From Miltochrista miniata (taxonomy: Eukaryota > Arthropoda > Insecta > Lepidoptera > Erebidae): a stretch of 64,000 bases of DNA. The notes under the pieces were generated by a model. It was not told the DNA's origin. It saw only the letters and a program-made list of their open reading frames with translations, and ran no database searches. The stretch covers positions 31,867,607 to 31,931,606 of the forward strand of contig OW121748.1 of the NCBI GenBank assembly GCA_933228765.1. Direction: 5' to 3'. Positions 44,191-57,300 of the stretch are shown in pieces (the stretch's first letter is position 1; each line of letters begins with the position of its first letter). The position numbers and the translations under genes are program-made.

Positions 44191-44322
44191 TGTGCCGACA
44201 CCCCATTATATAAGATAATATTATTCTAATTGTAAGACAGTATTGTAAAGATCTTAACATTAAACAGACGCATCAATATCTACCATCTTTCATTACAATA
44301 CTCCATGCCCATATAAGGAACA
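44191..44322 (+). repeat. 3' LTR (132 bp)
   Basis: TGTGCC to GGAACA, matching the 5' LTR at every position I compared. The target duplication AGAT follows. For a Ty3/gypsy element this is a very short LTR. Confidence 0.92.
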
Positions 44323-44640
44323 AGATCACTCATTCAGTAAGTGCTCGGCAATAGCTGACTTATTTGTTTGGAGGTTCTTAACTGCAGCTATGAGCTCCTT
44401 GACCCTTTCGGCAATGGTTCTCGTTGTTTGGCCGATGTATGAGCTTCTACAACTGCAGTCAATTTTTTTAGGTGTGTTTCCACAAATTCTCGTTGTTTGA
44501 CCGATGTATGAGCTTCCACAACTGCAGTCAATTTTTTAAGATGTGTTTTCACAAATTGACAATCTCGGGGGTACTTCGAAAACTCCCGACACATAGCAGA
44601 ATCTCCAGCCTGCATGCTTCAGTTGCTTTCGGACTACGAT
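44323..44640 (-). pseudogene. Penelope-like element, GIY-YIG part with local duplication
   Basis: The minus strand gives CSCRSSYIGQTTRTIAERV, then a KSAIAEHLLNE-like run ending at the LTR junction. SYIGQTTR corresponds to the YIG half of a GIY-YIG endonuclease. A segment of about 75 bp including AATTGACTGCAGTTGT and GAAGCTCATACATCGG is duplicated in tandem at about 44448-44545, with a few differences. The remnant continues at 36852 on the other side of the LTR element. The reverse transcriptase part is missing. Confidence 0.68.
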
Positions 44641-45065
44641 AGGTGTAACCCTGTCGAATCGTCGAGGAAAGTAAAGGTACCGAAACCTTTTATTAAAAAT
44701 AGAATAGTGCCACGCGAAACGTGGCGTGTTAGTTTAAAACAAATATAAAAAATAAAATCTGTGTAGCTAAACTGATTTTTATAATGGAGGTGATAATAAT
44801 ATGTTAACTGTGTGTGAACCACAGCCATCAAATATAATTTCGAAGTGAGCGACGATGTCCTCTTTTTAATTAATATTTTTAATTTATACGCGTTTTTTGT
44901 ATGGATACCTTCAGCCTTGTATAAAAACCAACTACTGCTAATTGGGTTTAAATAAGGATATGAATAAACGTTCGAGAATAAACAGAGTAAAGGTTTATTG
45001 ATAGCAACAAAATATGAGTGATAATCAAAATACCTGTGTTCTGAATAAATAAAATAGCAATAACA
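44641..45065. other. AT-rich spacer, no gene recognised
   Basis: Possible upstream sequence of the Penelope-like remnant; the inverted CCACGCGAAACGTGG near 44711 is a short palindrome. Nothing else is supported. Confidence 0.4.
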
Positions 45066-47220
45066 AACAGTAAGTAAGTAAGTAAGTAAAACTTTATTGT
45101 AAGTACACCAATAAAAATTTAACAATGAAAAAGAAATAACATAAAAAGAACGTACAAATGGTGGCCTTATCGCTCAAAGCAATTTCTTACGGGCAATCTT
45201 TGAATGGACAAATAATATTGGTGAGTAATGGGTAGTTATCGGTTTAAAAAAATAAGAAAAATAAAGACAAAATACTACAAAAAGAGAGGAAAGTTTTATA
45301 TTTTGTTATTATGTATATTAACCTAAGTTACAAATACTATAAATATATATTATGCAAATACATACTTACATAGATACATACCATATATATTGATACACAG
45401 ATACATACATATATACATATATACATATTGATAAAAATAAATATATAATTACAGATTTTTATTTTTATATTCAATTTAGCATTATAATAATACTAGCTGA
45501 TGCCCGCAGCTTCGCCCGCGTAAAATTTGTTACCGCGGGAAGTTATTCCCGGGATAAAAGGTAGCCTATGTGTTATTCCAGACTATAATGTATCTCTGTA
45601 CCAAATTTCAGCCCGATCCGTTCAGCGGTTTGAGCGTGAAAGAGTAACAAACATCCACACTCACAAACTTTCGCATTTATAATATAAGTAAGATGTACAA
45701 TTTAGCACTTAGATTTTACTACAACCGAAATTGTATGAAAAAAATATGTAAGTACTTAATATCACAACGATCACAACTCATTAAAGACCTAAATAATGTG
45801 TTTTCACCATACCCTTGAAGACCTGCAATGTCTGGGCACGCCTAATGGACACCGGCAGAGCATTCCACAGTTTCGTCGCTTGCACAGTAAAAGACTTATC
45901 GTAGAATTTGTGGAATGTGCGGGGACTGCTAATTCCAAGGACTCCGATGACCTCAGAGTTCTCGAATTTGTGTCATGGAGGAACAAGAACCGTTCTTTTA
46001 AATAGACAGGAGTACAGGGATTAAACAAAACGCTGTAGAGAAGCGAGAGAATGTGAGCATTCCGGCGTAGGCGAATTGGGAGCCACTTGAGCTTACGGCG
46101 ATACTGGGATATGTGATCATATTTGCGTATACCAAATATGAACTTATACATAAATTTTGGAGGCGCTCAAGTTTATTAAGTTGCTCCTCTGTGACATCGA
46201 GATATCTAACGTCCGCATAGTCAAGTAAAGGAAGAAGAATGGTTTGTGCAAGCGCAATTTTGGTGGCAGTAGGCAGAAAGTTTCTGAATCTGCGCAAGGA
46301 CCCCACTGATGCAAACATTTTTCGACTTATTTCCCGCATTTGGGGAACCCAGCTTAATGTGTTATCAATTAATATACCAAGATTTTTGACACAGGTAAAA
46401 AATAAAGAAAAATAAAGACAAAATACTATAAAAAGAGAGGAAAGTTTTATATTTTATTATTATGTATATTAACCCAAACATATTATGTATATTAAACTAT
46501 ACCATTGGTAGCGTAACACCGTTCAATTTAATGGCAGGGAGTTGCACCTAGTCTCTTTTAGCAACCATCCGGGAGCTGCAAACAATAGCGACTTGCGTTT
46601 TTGATGGGTTTACATTTAGTCCATACTGTTTACTCCATTTGCAGATTTGTGCCAAGTCTTTATAAATAATTGAGATAGCCTCGTCCAGTTCATGTACTGG
46701 AGCAGCATAGAGGTGGTAGGATGAAAGTAATGATTTAGAGATAGAATTTATAAATATGGCGAAAAGTAACGGAGAAAGAACGCCACCCTGTGGTACGCCA
46801 ACAGATGTGTTACTCCAAGAAGAAAAAGATTCATCATAACGTACACGCTGTCGACGATCAATCAGGTAACTTTGAAACCAATCAATTGCCTTTGGAGATA
46901 TGTTAAAAGAGCGTAATACTCCCAGTAGAATATGGAAATTCACCGTGTTAAACGCGTTGCTGAAATCCAGCAACGAGAGTACAGTAAGATTTCCATTCTC
47001 CATTCCAAGTCTAATCATGTGTCGTCTGTAACATTGATCAATGCACTAACCGTGCTATGCCCCGGTTGAAAACCTGACTGGAAAGGATCAAGGAGAAGGT
47101 TTTTGTTGAGGAAAGAATGTAACTGACCATTCATGAGACGTTCTAAAACTTTTGACATGAAAGGTAAAATGGATATAGGACAATACTCGGAGAAGGAAGA
47201 AGGCCAACAAACAGAGATGT
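45066..47220 (-). pseudogene. Decayed CR1/Jockey-type LINE
   Basis: On the minus strand it shows RT fragments: SILPFMSKVLERLM-like text near 47150, LDFSNAFNTVNFHILLG near 46950, VGVPQGGVLSPLLFAIFINS near 46780 and a damaged catalytic site (YAAP instead of YADD) near 46705. The post-RT region follows (KLERLQNLC near 46170, RRKLKWLPIRLRRNAHILS near 46060). It ends in a 3' UTR with GCGATAAGGCCACC and a (TTAC)n tail at 45070-45090. Close relatives of these blocks are intact in the LINE at 50.5-56.3 kb. A Helitron-like element sits in its 3' UTR, and a stretch homologous to its own 3' UTR lies inside the coding part. Confidence 0.8.
45493..45693 (-). mobile_element. Helitron-like element, 201 bp
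   Basis: On the minus strand it starts TCTTACTTATATTATAAATG and ends GCTGCGGGCATCAGCTAG, between A and T. It is inserted in the 3' UTR of the decayed LINE. The internal phrase ACCAAATTTCAGCCCGATCC is typical of this Lepidoptera group. Confidence 0.75.
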
Positions 47221-48303
47221 AAGTACCTACTAATAGATTATACTCTAAGTGTAAGTCACTTGCGGTGTTATAAAAATTCTACTTTATAATGAACGCCATG
47301 AAACTGTGTAATGAAAACTGCTTTGTCAACAGTTAAATCGTTAAAAATATACTCATTTTTGGTTTTGACGTTTTGTAATGAACATAATCACAAAACATCG
47401 TGCGGTATGCAACAGCTCCGAGAGTAAGCAGCGACGGTGAACTGCAGCGCTGCTCATCAGTAGCCACGACTACTCTGACAAGAGTGACTCCGTGGCCGAC
47501 TAAGAAGAAGAAGAGAATGAACATAATGTGTGTATTTATAAAGCAGTAATAAATTTGGACCTATTTATAGATTATTTGGTACGTCTTACTCAATACAATT
47601 TTTAAATCTTGTGAGATCTAGGGTCCGTAGCTCAGTATCAAAGCATTGCCCTTGTTTCAAGACCCGTTTGAATCAACTTATCTTAATAACTCTTTTTACC
47701 ACTACCATTTCATATACTTCACGTGAATTACTTAAATGTTTACCACTAAAACAGACGTTTCTGCGAAAATACCTGCGACCAACGTGTTATTCTGCGAGAC
47801 GACACAATACGATAAATGACACAATGTCATATAGAATTGAGGTAGATATGTGACAAGTTATTGCCACTTTTAAAACATTATTCTCTCAATTTGTTTGTCA
47901 GCATGAACTTAAAGGTACCTACCTGATACCACATGTGTAGAGATGTGTAGAGACTGAAGAGGCTGGTAATCTGTCACACAAGTTTTCCTTGTACAGGTGC
48001 CAGTCAGCCAGTCTCTCACATTATCTAATTGCTATAGAAGAAAATGTACCTAAGTAAAAATTGTTATGTGAGAGAATAAATAAAAAATAAAAAATAAAAA
48101 TGTTTATTTCCAGTTTCTTATAGAGAAAATCAAATAAAGTTATTATTATTATAGTTTATCTTTATTTAAATATACAACATATAAATTTCGTTTTTAAATA
48201 AGCATTAAAAATATTAAAAAATAAGTACCCCACGCCATCGGGTACAGGAATCAAGCTACCAGTGGTCAGGACTACAGAGACGGAATTATTATTATTATCA
48301 ATA
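47221..48303. other. Spacer between LINE and Gr copy 4
   Basis: No gene recognised. A minus-strand AATAAA at 48161-48166, about 138 bases past the stop of Gr copy 4, may be its poly(A) signal. Simple A-rich repeats occur at 48075-48100. Confidence 0.4.
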
Positions 48304-51300
48304 TTACAATACATTATTAAACTGCAGTGCAATAATAGTGTGAGATACGACGATGGCGGCACATGATGGAAGCAGAGTCATATCGACGTTGAGAAAACCA
48401 ATCAGATGGATGCATATCGGGTGTGCGCTGCAGTAACGCAGCAGATCGTTTATTGGTTTAAAATGGATATCACCTGAAAGAAATTGAACATTTTTATATA
48501 ATGTCACTTATGTGTAACAGAATCTAGGTATCGTACAAGGGTTACGACCCAGGAATACATTTTATTTGTTTACCGAAAAACGAGTTTACGGGTCTACAAA
48601 CGCTTGAAGTATAAGATTTACATTTCTTGTGATAATAGAAGGGTGTTAGTCTTTGACTATTTAACTGACGTGTTAGATGGTCTAAGGTGTTAGTAGATCT
48701 CCTTACGTTTAGAAAAGTGTCGTTTTGTTTACTAAAAAGTAAATATAATTATACTTGATCAGCAGAGTATAAGCAAGGGAGTGGGTAGTAAATACATTTT
48801 TACAAACAAGAAAATATTATTCTTCTAATATTATAAATGCGAAAGTTTTTGAATGTATTTGTCTGGGTTGGGAGTTCTGGGACATCCTTTCGAGGGCTTC
48901 CCCCGGGGCTCCCAACCACAGGCTGTTGGGCGTGACGTGAGGTTTTTTTAGTCGGTAGGAGTCCGCATAACATCCATGAGGATTTTCCCTCACGTTAAAC
49001 AAAAAAAAATAAAAATGTATTTGTCTGGACGTCTTTTACTCTTTTACGCTTTGTCAACTGAACGGATCTAGCTTAAATTAGGTACAGTGATAGATTACAT
49101 TATAAAAGTTACTAGCTGACCCGCGCAACTTCGTTTGCGTGATAAATGAAGAACCGCTTGACCGATTTTGTGCAAACTTCACATAAACCATCTACTAAAT
49201 AGTCCGAACAAAGCCTAAACATTTGGTTTGGATAGGTGAGCCCGTTCTTGAGTTATAAAATTACAACGAAAAGTGGCATTGATTTTTATATATAAAAGTT
49301 ATTATTATAATCTGGAATAACACATAAGCCAATTTTGATACCGGCAATAAATACCCATGAGAAGCGAGAATGAAAACAATTTTCCACGTGGCCCGGAGAT
49401 ATGGGCGCCATCTGGCATCTAATTATTATACTTTTTTTTTACTTTATTGTACGCCAAGATAGTATTTTGTACAGAAATTTGATACAAATAAGATAATTAT
49501 TTATACATCAGCTAAGTATTTTTACAACTTACTTTTTTTACTCGAATGAACGTTAAGCTCACACAGTTTACGTCTCAGTGTGTTGGAACAATTTTGCACT
49601 CGCTGTCCAGCTCGCGACATCACATACATGGCGAAGAAAAAGAATCCCACTGATATTGCATTAATCAATAGTATTGAGAGTGACTCTTGATTCTACAAAA
49701 ATACATTTTTATTGAAAGTAAGTTCTTAGTTTCAACAATTGTTTAATTAATGAATCGTTGGTAATTTTCTGTTACTACTTTTCCTTTTTCTTGTTCTTTT
49801 ACTTCTTTATCAATTAGAGTTTTTTCGATTTATTTTAGACTAGCTGTTCCCCGCGGCTTCGACCGCGTAGTAGTCATTACCGCGTAAAATCATAAAATCA
49901 TTACCCTCCTTTTGCGCAGTCAGTTAAAAAGTAGCCTATGTCCTTCCCTTGGACTCAAACTATCTTTACACCAAATTTCAACAAAATCGGTTAAGCGGTT
50001 TAGGCGTGAAAGCATAACAGACAGACAGACAGACAGATAGAGGTACTTTCGCACTTATAATATTACTAGCTGACCCGCGCAACTTCGTTTACGTCATAAA
50101 TGAAGAACCGCTCGACCGATTTTGTGCAAACTTCACATAAACCATCTACTAAATAGTCCGAACAAAGCCTAAATATTTGGTTTGGATAGGTGAACCCGTT
50201 CTTGAGTTATAAAATTACAACGAAAAGTGGCATTGATTTTTATATATATAGATATTGTAGGGAAGTACGGATAGAGGAAATTAAAAGTCGGTTAAGTATC
50301 ATAAAGTATTTGAATGCCAGGAGAATTGAAGTTTTGTTCTCAAGTCAACAACGCCAATGTTGTTTGAAAAAGGTTTGATATTGTGGGTAGGCGAAGGAAA
50401 AAGTTGAAGTTTTTATCGCTCCACAAATAATTAATTGTTTCTATTATTATATCTACAAATTTTCTACTTACATGATACCTAAATACTGCTAAGAGGTCAA
50501 TCTGCCGGATTTATTAGTATCCTGTTAAGAATTCCATAGTCAAACACAGACACATTACTTCACTATGGATGCTGTGCAAAGCACCCTGCATCAACTAAAA
50601 GACAGTCTCAACAAGAGGATGGAAGAGTTTGAGACACGGCAAGAGCAGCTGACTCCTAATAAAGCGGTGAGTGCAAGTTCATTAGCCACTGAATTCGCTG
50701 CATTCAGAGTGTTTGTAAAACAATCTCTGAAACTGCTTCAACAGCAGATTGAAGCATTATCAAGGGTAATGGATGCCACAGAGACTCAGAGGCGACGTAA
50801 GATCCTGCTTTTGCATGGTGTTGATGAAGTACAGGATGAGGATCCCAAAAATACTCTAGCAAGTATAGTCAAACATCGACTCAATATTCCTGACTTTTGT
50901 GCCAGCCATGTAAGCCGCTGCCAACGACTAGGTCGTCCCACATCCAATAAGAAGCCTAGGCCCCTGTTGTTCAAGCTTCATGATGTAGCATTGCGGGATA
51001 AACTGTGGCTTTCCAAGACAAAGTTAAAGGGCACAGGGATAACAATGTCTGAATTTCTCACGAAGAACAGGCATGATCTGTTTATGGCGGCCCGCGAAAA
51101 GCTAGGTGTCACCAAAAGCTGGACCATAGACGGATCCGTCTATGTGCTGGCGGCAGACAACGTGAGGAGGCGTGTCGACACTCTTGCTGAACTCATTATT
51201 GCGTGTGACGTGCCAGCAAAGACCACGGCCGCCACTTCAAAGGCAGCTGTAACGAAGACCAAACGCACTGTTGCCTCAAAAGTGAAGTGATCTTCAAGTA

Positions 51301-54300
51301 ACATTGCGCGGTCCAGGTTGATTCATGCTATCTAACATCCTAATTAGTATTTACTTAGTTGAGACTATATTTTGCTTTTCTTGTCAACATGACTGTGCTG
51401 TAATTAATATACGCATATGGTCTGGCTAGAACTGGTTTAATCTATTGTTTGTTAAATTGACTTTCACTTTTGTTTGATATCATGTTTCAATTTCAATTCA
51501 ATTACACTCATTTCGTAACCTATCATAGCAAATCAAGTAAATTATTATTCTGTCATGTCAGTCATTGTCATGTGTCATCTCATCCGATTGTATTTTTTTA
51601 ATTTATACTTTGCTCAAGGTAGACGCTAAGGTTATAAAACCATACTGCCAACAGTACTTCAGTTTGTAGTTTTTTTTTTCTTTTAATTTTTTTATTTCTT
51701 TATCTTCTACAAATAGAATAGTAAGGTATAGTGACGTGGAGATGCCTGGACTGTGCAATATTTCAATATTGCATTTTTTTTATTGTGTATGTTTGAATAA
51801 TGTTTATTCTTTTTTTTTTTCTCCCTCTTCTTTTTGATGTTGATAAAACTCAACCGGCAGATGGATCTTAGGATCTTATAAAAATTTGCATTTACATTGT
51901 TATATATTTATTTTTATATATTAATCTATTATTGTATTTTTTTATTTAGACATAATATTTATATACATTCGTTTATTTGTCATTTTTATAATATCTATGT
52001 TGAACTTTAGTACTGGCACAGCTTGTCGTGACAATTATGTTTCTGCTAGCAGTTCCCAAGATAAACCCTCACTGGCCAATTTTCTCTCCTCTAGATTCTC
52101 CGATGTTCCTGAGAATTTTAATGTTGTGCACATAAATGCCCAAAGTGTTCCGGCTCATTTCACCGATATGCTGGCTTCATTTGACTGTACGCATTTACAT
52201 GCCCTGCTCATCTCTGAAACATGGTTCAAACCTTGTCTCCCTTCAACGGCTTATACTCTGCCGGGGTTCAGCCTCATCCGACATGATCGCGGGCCTGACG
52301 GTTATGGTGGGGTGGCGATTTACTTACGCAATCACTTTTCTTACACTATCATTGATTCCTCTCCTCAGCCACCGCCACGACTAGCTGGTGAGCATTTATT
52401 CCTTGAGGTTGAACTTCTCCACACTAAGTTACTCCTGGGAGTCTATTATGGTCCTTCTTCTAACATCAACTTCTTTACTTCTTTCGAAATACTCCTAGAA
52501 ACCTTCATCCCTAATTACAGTCAAACCATAATCATGGGTGATTTCAACACTTGTCTTCTCAAAAATGACACTCGCTCTTCTACCTTCCAATCTATTATAC
52601 AATCTTGTAATCTCTCAATCCTTCCTTCCAATGCTACACATCACTGTCCAAATCACCCCCCTAGCTTACTTGATCTAATTATTGTTTCATCTCTCGATAG
52701 AGTAGTAAGGCATGGTCAGCGAACGGCCGATGAGTTTTCTTTCCATGACCTGATATTTCTATCTTATCGCCTTCGAACTCCTAAACCTAAACCAAAATTT
52801 CTCTTTCACCGCAATTTCGGTCGTATAAATTTCAAGGAATTGCGCAGCGATGCTGATAAAATTGACTGGACACCGTTATTCTCTTCCGTCTGCATAGATG
52901 AGAAAATACATTTTTTAACATCCCATTTAATTTCGCTTTATGATGTCCACGCACCGGTTCGCAGAATTAAAGTTAAACACAAGCCGTCGCCTTGGCTAAC
53001 CACTGAAATCAAAGCGCTCATCACAAAAAAAGCTACAGCCAAGTCCAAGTACAAGAGACGGCCTACGGCCTCTAACTGGGAAAAGTATGTTCTGATTAGA
53101 AATCATTGCAGTAAGGTGTGTAGGAATGCGCAACGCCAACATATCCATAACTCTGTCCAAGACGGAGATTCAGCAAAGGTCTGGAAATTTCTAAGATCTC
53201 TGGGAGTTGGTAAATCTCGTAAAGATTCTGTTCCTCAAAGTAATAACTTAAATTCACTCAATAAATTTTTCACTGCTGTCTCCAACTTTAATATGGAAAC
53301 CAAAACAAATACGCTTAATCATCTTTCAACTATATCCACTCCCGATTGTGCTCCATTCGTTTTTAATCAATTCACTACTTCTGATGTTCAGAAGAGTATA
53401 TTGTCCATCAGTTCAAATGCTGTAGGTACCGACTGTCTAAGCCGCAAAATGATCATTCCTATTATTGATGAAATCCTTCCCATCCTCTGTCATATCCTGA
53501 ACTTCTCTATATCCCATGGCATCTTTCCAATGGCTTGGAAAGATGCACTAATCATTCCTATTCCCAAAAAATCCAACCCTTCCTCGTTTTCTGACTATCG
53601 CCCTATCTCTATCCTGCCATTCCTGTCTAAGGTTCTGGAACGACTGGTTCACACTCAGCTCACTAATTTCCTTTCCCAAAACCAACTGTTAAACCCTCTC
53701 CAATCAGGGTTTCGGGCTGGACACAGTACTACCACGACCTTACTTCATATAACAGAGGACATAAGAGCGGGTATGGAGAAGGGTAAGCTGACAGTTTTAG
53801 CTCTACTAGACTTCAGCAATGCCTTTAATACGGTAGAGTTTGATATCTTGCTCGGTACTTTATGCTCACTTAATATATCTCTAATGGTGATTGATTGGTT
53901 TCGTAGTTACCTGATTGGCCGTCGCCAGCGTATTAGTATCGAAGATACCCTTTCTTCTTGGTGTAATACGTATGCTGGGGTGCCACAGGGTGGCGTTTTG
54001 TCTCCTCTTCTCTTCACAGTTTTTATAAACTCCATCACTAAGAACTTATGTTCTTCCTACCACCTATACGCAGATGATCTCCAAATTTATTCCCAAGCCT
54101 CACTGGACACCTTAAGTGTAGCTGTTGGCAATATTAATGCGGACATGGACATCATTTGCAGATGGAGTGAATCTTTTGGAGTGAAGGTGAATCCGATCAA
54201 GACTCAGGCCATTATAGTCGGCAGCCCGTGGATGATTTCTAGACTAGATTGGACACTAAGTCCAAAAGTTGTATGTAATGGAACACCTATAGCGTACAGT

Positions 54301-57300
54301 AAAACTGTCAAAAATCTAGGGGTACTAATGGACTCGTGTTTGTCTTGGGGTCCTCAATTGCAGGATTTAAGACGCAAAATATTTGCGGCATCGGGGTCCA
54401 TGCGCAGACTGAGAAATTTTCTCGCAATTACGAATAAAATTGCGCTTGTTCAATCACTTCTATTTCCTATACTTGATTATGCCGATGTCAGCTATCTAGA
54501 TCTCACTGAAGACCAACTAAATAAACTTGAGAGACTCCAGAATTACTGCATACGATTCATATTTGGACTACGCAAATATGATCACATCTCTGAATATCGT
54601 AAAAGACTCAAGTGGTTACCTATCCGCCTTCGCCGGAATGCTCATATCCTATCCCTATTACATAGTATTCTTTTTAACCCTGTCACTCCATCTTACCTAA
54701 AGAGACGCTTTAATTTTTTGAAGGCCTCTCACTCCAGTAATTTGCGATCATCGAGGAATATGAGGTTAGAAATGCCTGGCCACTTGACTAATTTTATGGA
54801 TAAATCATTTACTGTTCAAGCGGTCCGCTTGTGGAATGCACTGCCAGTGACAATCCGACTTGCACAATCGTCACACAGTTTCAAGACATTAGTTCGGGAT
54901 TATTATCTCCGTGCTAATGAATGCATGTAAATTGAATGTCTCCTAAAATACCATAGTATTATAATTATTTCAGTATTTATTACTAATAGTATAAATATTT
55001 TATGATGACAAGCTTATTTATGTATGTTCCAACTTATATAAATGTGTGTATTATAGTATATGTTATTTATTTAGAGTATATGTTATGTATGATAGGTATA
55101 TGTATATATATAACGGGTGTTTTTTTTAGAGGTATAGAACTTTAAGTTGCCACCACTTTTTTAACTGGCGGTAATTTTGTCAACTGTCAAGTGATTTATG
55201 TTTAGTTTGGTTTGGCATTTCAACATGAATAGACTGACGCCGGAACAACGCTTCCAAATTGTGCAAATTTATTTTGAAAAGCATGGTTCTGTCCGAGAAA
55301 CGTATTGCGATTTTCATAAGCAAATTTTGTTGAGCGATGAAGCCTACTTTTGGATGAATGGATACGTCAATAAACAAAATTGCCGTATTTGGGGTGATGA
55401 TAATCCTCAAGCGTATGTTGAGACACCGTTACATCCAGAAAATCTGACTGTGTGGTGTGCTTTATGGGCTGGTGAAATAATTGGTCCGTACTTCTTTAAA
55501 AACGATGCTGACCAGAACGTTACAGTTAATGGTGACCGCTATAGAGCGATGATTACTGACTTTTTCGTTCATCAATTGAACAACCATGATGTGCAGGAGT
55601 TGTGGTTTTAACAAGACGGTGCAACATGGCACACAGCTCGTGTCACAATTGATTTATTGAAGGAAACGTTTGGTAACCGCATAGTTTCACGTTTTGGTAC
55701 CGTGGTTTGGCCTACAGGATCGTGCAATTTAACGCCACTTGACTATTTTCTGTGGGGATATGTGAAGTCGCTAGTCTACGCCGATAAACCCGAAACGATT
55801 GACCCCTTGCAGGACAACATTCGGCGCGTTATTGCCGATATACGGCCACAAATGTTGGAAAATGTCATCGAAAATTGGATCTCTGGATTAGACTACGTCT
55901 GAGCCAGCCGTGGCGGTCATATGCCAGAAATCATATTTAAATTATAATGCCAGAAAATTGTCTTTCGAATAAAGTCAATTTCATATCAATAAAAAAAATC
56001 CCTTTTGTTTTATTCCATTTCAAAGTTCTATACCTCTAAAAAAAACACCCTTTATATATATATATATTATATGACTGTATATAAAGAGAAATTTAGTTGT
56101 ATGTACTAAAATGTACACCAAACTGCCCTATAATCCACAATATTCCCATCACAGACTCCATCCTAGGTTGCCTGTAAGAGATTGCCTTGTGCGATAAGGC
56201 CGCCAAATTGTCATACCAGTATGTTTAATTATATGTAAATTCAAATGTATTTCTGGTGTACAATAAAGAATTTTTATGTTTATGTTTAATGTTCTTTTAG
56301 ATCAGCTTCAGTAAAATGGTCTTGCAAAATACCAAAAGTTGGAAAACTACACTCAGTTGCTACTTGGATTTAGTCAATAAATATTAATGTATAATTAATT
56401 TTCAATAGTCATCGGGTTCCAGATATCGGTATATCACTATCATTGTCATTGAAATAGACATTAGAAGAACAACAGATCCTTCAAAAAAAGGATTAGGTAC
56501 TATAATAAAAAGTTCTTATATTCAGACTCACCTTAATACATTTGGCCATTGAATAGGCAATAGTTATGCCAAATGTCGTTACTATTAGCTGCATTAAACT
56601 CATCTAAAGAAAATAAAATATATAACTTTAATAATAACACTGTTATGTTAATTATCAAGTAAAATGTTCTAGAACTGTTTAGTCATCAAGATTAAGAGAT
56701 AGAACATACAACAGTACAGTAGTATCACAGATAATGTATAGTAAACGGCCGGAGGGGTAGTATCATTTATAACAAACATTTTTTCTGTAACAATTTAGAG
56801 AACGCAGTTATTTAGATCTGGAATAAAGGTAACTGAAGAAAGTTTGGATAAATAGAACATCAATAGATCCTGACTAAGATAAAGGAAAAATAATAGTATA
56901 TAGCTTGATTCTTAAAGTAAGAGTATTTTATTCCCAATCATGAATTTATACTCCGTTCCAATGAAATTTTGGCATTTAAATTAGAAAGTCTATTTAAGAT
57001 ACTTACCTGGGTACTAAACATTAAATTACATAAGTCTGTACTCCAGACGATGTTCTCATATGCAACCGTCCACAAAGTAAGCTTTTTTAGACGGTCTTTT
57101 GATTTATTTTCGATTTCCTTGTTATTTCTCTCTTCACTACATTGCATTGATAACTCGATATCAATAGATCGGGTGATTGCGTTAAGTTGTTCACATATCA
57201 CAAATAATATAGCATGCAGCATAAAATATTCTAATGAGAAACGAAATTCGCCAAATGCTAAATTGAAGTGAATTATTACAGATATAAATGTGGGAAGTTT

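Larger units (their letters stand above)
36853..44322 (+). mobile_element. Ty3/gypsy LTR retrotransposon, CsRn1-like
   Basis: The layout is LTR, primer site, gag, protease, RT-RNase H-integrase, a small membrane ORF, polypurine tract, LTR. The gag finger has CHCC spacing (C-x2-H-x9-C-x3-C) and the primer site resembles a tRNA-Trp 3' end; both are marks of the CsRn1 clade (Kabuki and relatives). The copy is dead: one gag nonsense codon, a 2.8-kb foldback insertion in pol, loss of the RT core and a 2-nt insertion in integrase. Identical LTRs nevertheless argue that it integrated recently, so at least some damage may predate integration. It interrupts a Penelope-like remnant between Gr copies 3 and 4. 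Confidence 0.85.
50400..56290 (+). mobile_element. Full-length CR1/Jockey-type LINE (in Gr copy 4 intron)
   Basis: It has two open ORFs, a 3' UTR containing GCGATAAGGCCGCC and a 3' end of TTTATG-type repeats near 56270-56290; a mariner sits in the 3' UTR. The 5' boundary is estimated. A decayed relative on the other strand lies at 45066-47220. Both ORFs lack stops, so the element may be, or recently was, mobile. It lies antisense to the host Gr gene. Confidence 0.78.
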
